DNA from: Branchiostoma floridae
Lineage: Eukaryota; Chordata; Leptocardii; Amphioxiformes; Branchiostomatidae
Reading direction: 5' to 3'
DNA length: 34,537 nucleotides
Assembly (NCBI RefSeq): GCF_000003815.2
Contig: NC_049993.1
Span: 15,209,103-15,243,639, forward strand
The notes beneath the pieces were generated by a model. The model was not told the DNA's origin and did no database searches. It worked only from the letters and a program-made list of their open reading frames with translations. Below, piece by piece: positions 13,701 through 18,900 of the stretch; the first letter of the stretch is position 1; each line of letters opens with the position of its first letter. The position numbers were made by a program, and so were the translations under genes.

Positions 13701-13955
13701 AGAAGAAATTTTTTGTTACGTAAGTTTTATCCTATTTCTACTTTTGCAGTTAAACACATTTTGCCATGTGTGTTTTATTTCATAACAGTGACGTGTCCAC
13801 CCGGTACATTGTACAACAGTGGCACCTGTCAGGAATGCCCCCTAGGTTCGTACCAGGAACTGCAGGGCCAGACCCAGTGCCAGTACTGCCCTGATGGCAA
13901 AACTACACTCGGGATTGGAGCTGTCAGCCAAACTGACTGCGTAGACACTCTTTAA
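775..13955 (+). CDS. Gene A: secreted multidomain sushi/HYR/GCC2/EGF/TSP1 protein, SVEP1-like (18 coding exons)
   Basis: Joined coding exons (listed singly below) give about 1,198 codons. Domain order by residue: signal peptide 1-20; basic, proline-rich segment to about 105; HYR 108-186; sushi 190-255; sushi 260-315; HYR 318-402; sushi 405-472; sushi 476-537; linker domain 538-695; GCC2/GCC3 703-755 and 758-805; EGF 831-858; TSP1 866-921; sushi 923-991; linker domain 992-1135; GCC2/GCC3 1145-1195. Nearly all introns are phase 1, as is usual for shuffled extracellular modules. Secretion and adhesion or matrix binding are inferred from domain content. The closest known style is SVEP1, but the VWA and pentraxin domains are absent, so orthology is not established. 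A one-base frameshift in exon 7 breaks the frame as written. Splice junctions were picked by eye from frame, phase and GT-AG. Confidence 0.85.
1487..1622 (+). CDS. Gene A exon 2: first half of HYR domain 1
   Basis: Acceptor TCCTAG at 1486 after a long T run; donor GTAAAT at 1623. Continues the proline run, then DTTPPTLTHCPFVGDV, the typical start of a HYR domain (PP..., CP). Enters in phase 1, leaves in phase 2. Confidence 0.78.
1623..2116. other. Intron 2 of gene A with large (TG)n(AG)n microsatellite
   Basis: Intron dominated by alternating purine-pyrimidine tracts: a TG run joined directly to an AG run at about 1700-1767, then further TG-rich repeats to about 1920. Open frames over it are low-complexity Val-Cys or Arg-Glu artefacts and not genes. 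Confidence 0.85.
2117..2244 (+). CDS. Gene A exon 3: second half of HYR domain 1
   Basis: Acceptor CTACAG, donor GTAAAT at 2245. Contains the diagnostic HYR end: a glycine/proline turn, CFPEGAYVISYIALDDAGN, then a Cys and FSV strand. Completes the exon 2 half-domain in frame (phase 2 in, phase 1 out). Confidence 0.85.
2245..2788. other. Intron 3 of gene A
   Basis: AT-rich intron. I see no repeat, motif or additional exon in it apart from a short G-rich patch near 2578-2590. Confidence 0.6.
2789..2998 (+). CDS. Gene A exon 4: sushi domain 1
   Basis: Acceptor CCTTTAG at 2788. Shows the sushi pattern: Cys near the start, GTTCTYRCLPGF centre, Cys, then Trp and a final Cys before the exon end. 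The donor is the weak GTTGGT at 2999; phase 1-1. A stop follows if the intron is read through. Confidence 0.82.
3291..3412. repeat. Minisatellite of CACGTG E-boxes in intron 4 of gene A
   Basis: Eight perfect CACGTG palindromes start at 3292, 3316, 3327, 3340, 3351, 3364, 3396 and 3407, with degenerate copies between them (TACGTG, CACATG). The block runs as a roughly 48-bp composite unit repeated about two and a half times, ending 46 bp before exon 5. CACGTG is the core site of MYC/MAX, USF and CLOCK/BMAL type bHLH factors; whether it functions here is unknown. Confidence 0.9.
3459..3638 (+). CDS. Gene A exon 5: sushi domain 2
   Basis: Acceptor GATGCAG at 3458, donor GTACGT at 3639, phase 1-1. 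Reads NCPDAESPPHGRYSC, then CRLECDVGYAPS, Cys, Trp and a final Cys: a complete sushi module in one exon. Confidence 0.85.
4054..4311 (+). CDS. Gene A exon 6: HYR domain 2
   Basis: Acceptor CCGTCAG, donor GTACAT at 4312, phase 1-1. A whole HYR domain in one exon: VKPPKFTNCPDDV start, VTVTWPP strand, DNSGDEP, and the VVHTATDNQGNGNNCSFNV end with the conserved T-A-T-D-x-x-G-N and Cys. Unlike HYR 1, it is not interrupted by an intron. Confidence 0.88.
4312..4667. other. Intron 6 of gene A, purine-rich tract
   Basis: About 4449-4585 is an almost uninterrupted A/G-rich strand with GAAA and GGAAG words. Nothing coding is visible. Confidence 0.6.
4668..4876 (+). CDS. Gene A exon 7: sushi domain 3, with apparent 1-bp frameshift
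   Basis: Acceptor CTCACAG at 4667, donor GTAAGG at 4877. Encodes a six-cysteine sushi: ITCEALY, SVSC, GSTCQFRCEAGYPLLG, TSC, then GQWFPDP. The last cysteine (TGT 4870-4872) and the phase-1 exit are one base out of frame, because the exon is 209 nt where 210 is needed. The shift must lie between 4849 and 4869, since the downstream frame has TGA at 4846-4848. As written the frame meets TGA at the first codon of exon 8. It may be an assembly error in the aaa/ccc run, an allele, or a real lesion. Confidence 0.8.
5051..5245 (+). CDS. Gene A exon 8: sushi domain 4
   Basis: Acceptor ATGTAG at 5050, donor GTAAGT at 5246, phase 1-1. Reads KCPPLRLPKNGAISC, GETCQLQCEDRYDIP, a Cys after LWV, Trp and a closing Cys: the six-cysteine sushi form. 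It starts the first sushi-linker-GCC2 block. Confidence 0.87.
5765..5966 (+). CDS. Gene A exon 9: linker domain 1, N-terminal part
   Basis: Acceptor CCACAG at 5764, donor GTAAGT at 5967; phase 1 in, phase 2 out. Starts RRRNPRRLRLPGEVYYYSG with Cys residues at GSC, QLC, TEC and VTC. No catalytic motif. It corresponds by position, and by weak similarity, to the first part of exon 16. Confidence 0.8.
5967..7349. other. Introns 9 and 10 of gene A (exon 10 lies between)
   Basis: AT-rich sequence on either side of exon 10. A locally GC-richer patch lies at 6820-6900. I found no further exon, no clear transposon and no conserved motif. Confidence 0.45.
6431..6720 (+). CDS. Gene A exon 10: linker domain 1, C-terminal part
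   Basis: Acceptor TTTTTCAG at 6430, donor GTAAAT at 6721; phase 2 in, phase 1 out. Beta-strand-like RVRVGFSIEITP, then an amphipathic helix (MYRLDETLNLMAAAVEDDI), then ECPYGTVPRYNTQSCG, which leads into the first GCC2/GCC3 module. Similar in layout to the end of exon 16 plus exon 17. Confidence 0.85.
7350..7511 (+). CDS. Gene A exon 11: GCC2/GCC3 module 1
   Basis: Acceptor CTACAG at 7349, donor GTTGGT at 7512 (the same weak type as exon 4), phase 1-1. CSTGTFYDEAVHECTECPRG, then GQYQ, CKTCPPGTST and a final Cys. This is the GCC2/GCC3 (ephrin-receptor-like) repeat of G-x-Y/F and paired C-x-x-C. Confidence 0.88.
7512..8255. other. Intron 11 of gene A
   Basis: AT-rich. No extra exon, transposon or array recognised. 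Confidence 0.45.
8256..8411 (+). CDS. Gene A exon 12: GCC2/GCC3 module 2
   Basis: Acceptor ATCACAG at 8255. LCPPGKYSATGLEPCSTCQI, then FQPG, FCNRCPNTTVTKYAG and SSC. The donor is uncertain: GTGTTG at 8412 keeps phase 1; GTTGGT at 8415 would not. Otherwise a complete module. Confidence 0.82.
8412..9059. other. Intron 12 of gene A
   Basis: AT-rich intron without a recognised element; several short open frames here lack any domain signature. Confidence 0.45.
9060..9230 (+). CDS. Gene A exon 13: acidic spacer and EGF domain
   Basis: Acceptor GACGCAG at 9059, donor GTGGGA at 9231, phase 1-1. A proline/aspartate-rich spacer (YEDTDNDDVDS) precedes a six-cysteine EGF: CNDSMCQNNGTCVNG, CECPAGFSGDFC. 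The calcium-binding consensus before the first Cys is not present in its classic form. Confidence 0.88.
9268..9509. mobile_element. MITE copy 1 (family shared with 20624-20872)
   Basis: Terminal inverted repeats begin ggtggcatct and end gataccact, extending about 50 bp inward with tcacgcttgcgtcactgc on the left and its complement on the right. About 75-80% similar by eye to 20624-20872 over the whole length. No coding capacity. Lies in intron 13 of gene A. Confidence 0.82.
9682..9735 (+). repeat. Fragment of the interspersed repeat seen at 12111 and 33000
   Basis: Carries the shared block around gcggcgtgctacggtactg, followed by a degenerate copy of the 'tcctgttatt...gacatgct' end. The same block recurs at about 12311-12370 and 33133-33200. 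Confidence 0.55.
9807..9977 (+). CDS. Gene A exon 14: thrombospondin type 1 domain
   Basis: Acceptor TTCAAAG at 9806, donor GTAAAA at 9978, phase 1-1. WCSWQDWDTCSVTCGSG shows the W-x-x-W mannosylation pattern and the C-S-V-T-C O-fucosylation type site; it continues RRRRCECP and ends MEVRPCKKNECP. A complete TSP1 repeat in a single exon. Confidence 0.9.
10340..10863 (-). mobile_element. Truncated Penelope-like retroelement with inverted terminal copies
   Basis: In intron 14 of gene A. The left arm (10340 to about 10499) and right arm (about 10675-10863) are near-perfect inverted copies of each other, apart from about 30 extra bases in the right arm at 10718-10747. Between and within the left arm the minus strand encodes the C-terminal end of a Penelope-like element. 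Inverted partial copies are a known outcome of Penelope integration. The reverse transcriptase is missing, so the copy is dead. Confidence 0.85.
10453..10671 (-). pseudogene. Penelope-like element GIY-YIG endonuclease, C-terminal fragment
   Basis: A 72-codon open frame ending in TAA, opened by an in-frame TAG just upstream. It reads SLLEHRRKSSASSEVSQHIH, later DYFARGVKEAIYIRAHQP, then LNRDGGRYRLPGI and stop. The ARGVKEAIYIR and LNRDGGRYRLP motifs are characteristic of the tail of the GIY-YIG endonuclease domain in Penelope-like elements. The GIY-YIG catalytic start and the whole reverse transcriptase are absent. Confidence 0.85.
10968..11177 (+). CDS. Gene A exon 15: sushi domain 5
   Basis: Acceptor GATCAG at 10967, donor GTAAGT at 11178, phase 1-1. 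ACITLQSPLGGDVSC, GLATCSLTCRPGHVF, YQCG, Trp and a final Cys: the six-cysteine sushi form again. It opens the second sushi-linker-GCC2 block. Confidence 0.87.
11178..11820. other. Intron 15 of gene A
   Basis: AT-rich. A short patch at 11520-11590 contains tgacgtcat and tcacgtga words. No element recognised. Confidence 0.4.
11821..12090 (+). CDS. Gene A exon 16: linker domain 2, N-terminal part
   Basis: Acceptor CATATAG at 11820, donor GTATGG at 12091, phase 1-1. LHYKFKYSDLPCDQDIVDAL, then cysteines at LPC, GRC and MTC, the strand SLMLSITAEVP, and an acidic tail. It matches exon 9 plus the first part of exon 10 in layout, but without the phase-2 intron found there. Confidence 0.82.
12111..12395 (+). 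repeat. Interspersed repeat copy (ccttcgccaagaggtt family)
   Basis: Starts ccttcgccaagaggttatg, contains a degenerate tgtatgta tract, a poly-C run near 12296-12309 and ends with the agcggcctgttacggtactg block and 'gttctggacatg'. The same order of blocks recurs at 33000-33230. I do not know the autonomous partner. Confidence 0.6.
12968..13153 (+). CDS. Gene A exon 17: linker domain 2, C-terminal part
   Basis: Acceptor CTCAACAG at 12967, donor GTGAGT at 13154, phase 1-1. A helix ALDAFKPVLRDIEEVLSIV, a strand region and a terminal DCPSGTVRQVVLCG, which parallels ECPYGTVPRYNTQSCG of exon 10. Confidence 0.83.
13305..13440. repeat. Diverged interspersed repeat
   Basis: The stretch 'cacaccaagtttgaaacc ... 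ttgccgttcctgagttatc ... gacagacacacaaacg' has the look of an old dispersed repeat common in invertebrate introns. I infer this from its appearance; there is no second copy in the window. Confidence 0.35.
13789..13955 (+). CDS. Gene A exon 18: GCC2/GCC3 module 3 and stop
   Basis: Acceptor CATAACAG at 13788; stop TAA at 13953-13955. TCPPGTLYNSGTCQECPLGS, YQELQGQTQ, CQYCPDGKTT and a final Cys before VDTL. The protein ends directly after the module, so the C-terminus is not truncated inside a domain. Confidence 0.9.
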
Positions 13956-14827
13956 AATATCTAGAATCTTACACATTTTGCTTTGTATGTAATCTTAGTG
14001 TTATCTAGCTTTAAAGAGGAAACAAGGAAAGCTAATCAAAACTTAACACTAACTTCATAGTTACGACTCTAAAAGACATTTGGTTGTTTTTTTAGTTTTA
14101 AAGTTAAATAGATTTTACCCCAAATCGAATGAAACAAAATGACAAAGATGAAAATGTGGACAAATGTCGCCAGTACATAGCAATTGACAGTTTACTAAAT
14201 TGTGTATTCTGTTGACTTAAATTAAAGTCAATTTTAAACCTACTTTAGAATCTGTTGTATCTTTCGAATGTAGATGACTTCCTTTACTACAATCTTTGAC
14301 CTAGTACCTGAAGTCACTACTTTGTTTAATCAGATAGATGAAGAAGACAGGGAGATTCGTTTATTAAATTCTATAAATTGTAGGAAAGGGCTACCAAGGC
14401 TAAAGTATTCGAGTTGCATCTTTAGCAACACGGCATTTTTTATCTTGTAGAAGATTTAATATACCACAAGAACATTGTTGATTGTTTATTACCTCATCAA
14501 TTAGCGCATACAGTCTTAGTTACTACACAATATCCTACAGTATAGATATCCGTACCATATTTTCTTGTTACTACTGAATAGTAGCTACTAACCTTTTTTG
14601 CGATCCAGATTTATGATATCAACACTCCAATTTATAAATGTTACGTTGATACATTCTGGTTAAACATTCTTGATTTAGCTTATTATGACATATTTACGTT
14701 GATCGTTGTGATGTAATAATCAAGCCTATATCAATGGTAAATATTACATCGTTTTAGGTCTACATCATTTGTACATTCAGAAAGCTTAACGTCGTAATTT
14801 CAAATGTATGTCCATTTTTCTTCTCCG
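13956..14827. other. Convergent 3' ends of genes A and B
   Basis: AT-rich stretch expected to hold both 3' UTRs. Possible poly(A) signals are ATTAAA at 14221-14226 on the + strand, and AATAAA on the - strand at 14490-14485 and 14365-14360. These would leave the two transcripts about 100-250 bp apart. No other feature seen. Confidence 0.5.
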
Positions 14828-14927
14828 TTATTGTTTGCGACATTCGAAACTTCCGCTGGCCAAGATGGCGGCAAAGGACGGATCACAGATGGCTGGAGAT
14901 ATACACTTACTGTGTACCAATCCGGCC
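14828..14927 (-). CDS. Gene B exon 11: last three cysteines and stop
   Basis: Acceptor CACACCTCAG (14928-14930 on the + strand), stop TAA at 14830-14828. Reads AGLVHSKCISPAIC, then a small hydrophobic stretch and FECRKQ stop. A strong GTAAGT lies inside at 14910-14905, so a 17-nt first part could be spliced on to something else. Confidence 0.7.
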
Positions 14928-15879
14928 CTGAGGTGTGAGAGAATACAAATTGTCAGTGGAATGTAAGACAAGTTCACCTTCATTCGAGGGGTAATCTATA
15001 TCCGTTGTATTTGAATGCAGGGTATGTATTGTTATGAAAATGACGAAGGGTGGTTTTAAAATTGCAATATTTTGAAAATAGTGTAATTTGAAACTATATT
15101 CCGTCGAGTCGATAGCATTATATACCTTTCTTTAAAAACCAAATTTTTCAGAGTAAGCACTATGCTTTAACATCACACAGGTATTTGATAAAATCTGGCA
15201 ACTTCTAGAGCAATTTACAGTGGAAATAACATGGACATACAAATGACACGCACACAAATTACAATGTCTCAACTTAAGAAAAATAAAAAAAAAGTTATCC
15301 TAAGATGGGTGTTTGGTATGCGGTAAGTGTAAATGCAGGTTAATCGTATCTTAAAAGACTGATGAATGTGAAATCATGTGCAGATGATTGATCATGTTGT
15401 TGAATCAACATAAAGTCACGCTTGACGAAAACTCTGCAACAGACAAGAACAATGTTAAAGATGTTGTTGGTGGCGCTATGAACGTCGACTTGTGTTGTTA
15501 GAGCTGTACTCACGAAGGGTGCCACAAGCAAAGCCTACTGCAGCAGTTACAATCGCAACGTGTGCAGTATTCTCCACTTGCTACACAATCCTGAAATCAT
15601 AAACAGTAATATACGTGTACTAAAATCAATAAACAGTGCGATTGTATCAAGTGTACTTCCGATATATTTAGTGAATGTAGAAAAAATAATAATTACGGGC
15701 AGAAGATATCAGCAACAAATACAATCCGTACCAATAATCAGAGAAAAAACAAATTAATTAATATTTCGTTGTAGCAAACCAAGCACACAGCCTACACTGT
15801 AGTAGTATGTTAAATAAGCTATAAACGATTGTTGCTATCACTCGGATGTGTGTGTGGGCGTGTGTATGTTTATGTTTGC

Positions 15880-15917
<38 letters not shown>

Positions 15918-18900
15918 GTGTGTGTGTGCCGTGTGTGTGGAGGGGGGTTGTGTTTGTGTGTGCCATGTGTCATCACGTCTTTCATGTCTACAACAGTGGA
16001 GCAGAGCCAAAATAGATTATCTATTTCTCAAAATACCTTACATTAAATCATTCTCACCTGCTGAAAGTAAAAGCTGCCCGACTAAGGACACACATAAAGG
16101 CAATTAAACAACACAAAAACATTCCAATTCAAAAAACAACTTTCACAGAGTCAAATGTCACAATATTTACCTTGGCAGAGCGAACCTCACGTCCGTAGTA
16201 ATCGGGAACCAGTCGCCACTTGTTGCCGTCATACTGTTCCAATGTTCTGCAATAAGCATAACATATCATCACCAAGCATAACATATAGCTAAGTATTTGG
16301 TTCACGCAGTAAATTTTATCTTTGGCCGTAAAATCTGAACATTCTCAGGAAAGTCCATCATTTCTTTGTGCTCTCATTTGTTAAGTATATAGAAACTCAA
16401 CTTGACCAGTCAGTATATTATATTGGGGTCATGTTATATGAAAATGGAATATTCAAAATTTATCATACGTACGAAAAACGTGTTACAATACGTGTTGTGT
16501 ATTCAATAGACATACATACATACTCCTTGGTTGTGCCCAAAGAACCTTAATTTATGAGTAATTGCCAACCTGAGGAAGTATGATTGGAACCTACTTGGTT
16601 TTGTCCAAACCTCCTTTGTTCATCCTGGCCCATCCGGCATACACCCAGGCTGGTGGCCGAACCGCTTCTTGTTCATCCAAAGTCCCCTGAGATAATTTTT
16701 GAAATGCAATAGCTAAGCAAGCTTTTATCATACCGCTTTGTATCACTGTTTAGTGAGGACGTTGTAAGAGGAATCGAGTAAGTCAGCAACGCCCATGCAA
16801 ACCAATCGTAGCTTAACACAGACGGTGGGTGATATAGACTTTGACGAATTGCTGACGTGTCTATATACAAGGTAAAGCTTTATAAGAAGTTTTAGAACAC
16901 TAAAGTTGAATAGTTATAATTTAATGAGAAATACAGTCGCTTTAGCCGCAATAGTTTTTATTAATTCAATAATCATATAACGTGCAACTCCAGAAGAATA
17001 GGAGCGCTGTTTTAGTACGACTTTTGTACTTACCCAGTCAGCATCATCTGTGGTGTACTTATTACGATCGGCTTCCTCCCTCTCAATCTCCGCCTCCAAC
17101 AGCCTAGGGAGAAACATTGCATATTTAATAAGCCATTTTACACTACTTACCACGCAAGCCTTGGCGAAAGGAACTCTGGGTAATATGTCAAAGTTGAGGA
17201 CCCACAGAAAATCAACATTCCGCCATTTTGCAGGCGCCATTACGTTCTGGACATTGTTACACAAATCAAAACAATTTGTAGAGACGAGACTGTTGACGTC
17301 TTAGACTTAGTACCCAGAGTTCCTTTCACGCGCATGCGTGGTAACTAGTGTGGAAGGCTTATATATATATGTCGATATGATGAGCAGTAACAGTTCGCCA
17401 CAAGACAAATTGTTAGCAACAAAGCACAGGTAATTTCGCCACAAAGCATAGGTCATTGCGCCACAAAGCACAGGTCATTCGCCACATTTGAATGTTATTT
17501 CTCCATAAGCCTAATATTAGCATTAGAAGTTGTATTCCTACTACCTTATACCTGCAAATAAGCTACGTTATTTACCAGATATTTGATAACGGGGGTGTCT
17601 GTGTGGCGCAATGGTTAGAGCGTTGGAGTCAGAATCAGAAGGTCCTGAGTTCTAAACTCGCCATGCCCCTGCCCCCATGACGGTGGGGTGACGCCCACCG
17701 AGCCTCACGGCTAATCTGTCTAAAGGTACCAAAAACAGCTACGGATTTGGTGTTGCCAGTGTGTCAACATCTGCACACTTGCCACTGAGACCCGTGAATT
17801 TTTTTTAGTTTTTTTTGATAACGCTTTGACTTAATTCAGTTGGGGTAAGTACAATACATTGTGGAGCCTACGCAGCAGGCTGATATCGTGACCACAAACA
17901 TAACATATACATTTACATTACAACGCTAAAGGAAACAAGACTCTGTTACTGGAGGTTACCCTCCAGTGTCACAGAGTAAAAAAACGCACCTAGCTTGCTG
18001 CAGTACCCATGGTGGCGGCATGCGGCGCCTCGTTCTATCGGCGTACACCCAGGGAGGGGGGCGGAACTCATCTTCTTCAGAATCGTCCTGTGAATAACAC
18101 GATCTTTGTATGAAAAACACTTCTAGTCGAACAAAATATTTAAGGTCTTTATTACCTGATGACAGTATAAACAAATTATCAAATTTGCTATTCTATGATG
18201 GCTTTATAAGCTTTTTAGTAGCTTATGATAGCTTAAACAGCAAATCTCTTCTTGTTGGCATTTATAGCTAAACCAGTTTTAGAAAAATTAATAATGTCGG
18301 GCTAGATTATGACGAATTGATATAATATTAATGACGGGTAAACTTTGATGTTTATCTAGCATATTTTAGTGGAATTCGTTATCACCACGTACAGTAGGGG
18401 CATCTTTTCTGGGTAGTTTTACAGAACGCTTGCAGATAGATGTGCAAAAGTCCGGTGTAACGAGTCGTTTGGTGTAATATAACCAGCTACTGCTGCGCCG
18501 CGTGCCTGCGAAGCTGGTGTGTTACGCCGAACAGCGGTTATACCGGCTATGTAGATACAAATACAGATATTATTTGAGTATAACCAAACTCTTTCCTTTG
18601 AGACATACTTACAGACGTGTAGAAGGAAGAGGAAGAAGGTGAGCCGTCTGATGATGACGTGCGGCGTCTTGATTGGTCAGCGTACACCCAATGAGGATGT
18701 CGGCTGTCCATCATCTCGTCTTCGGAACTTCCTGATACCAAATCCTGTATAAAAGGATGGCCGAAACATGTACAGCATGCGACATTAATTGGGATAAGGT
18801 GTCCCTTGAACCGTGTGACCTTTGACTTCCAGGTCACATGACCCTATTCTGTGCTGTTAAAAAATGGCAGATGCTGTTTAAAAGCCTTCTCAAAAAAAGA

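Noticed and set aside
14860-14875. ccaagatggcggc, a YY1-type promoter or start-codon context on the + strand
   Set aside because: It lies inside the last coding exon of gene B on the other strand, with a supported frame; no + strand exon follows.
17591-17670. A functional tRNA gene
   Set aside because: The B box is degenerate, the arms do not pair well, and target-site duplications enclose a longer body; it is a SINE.
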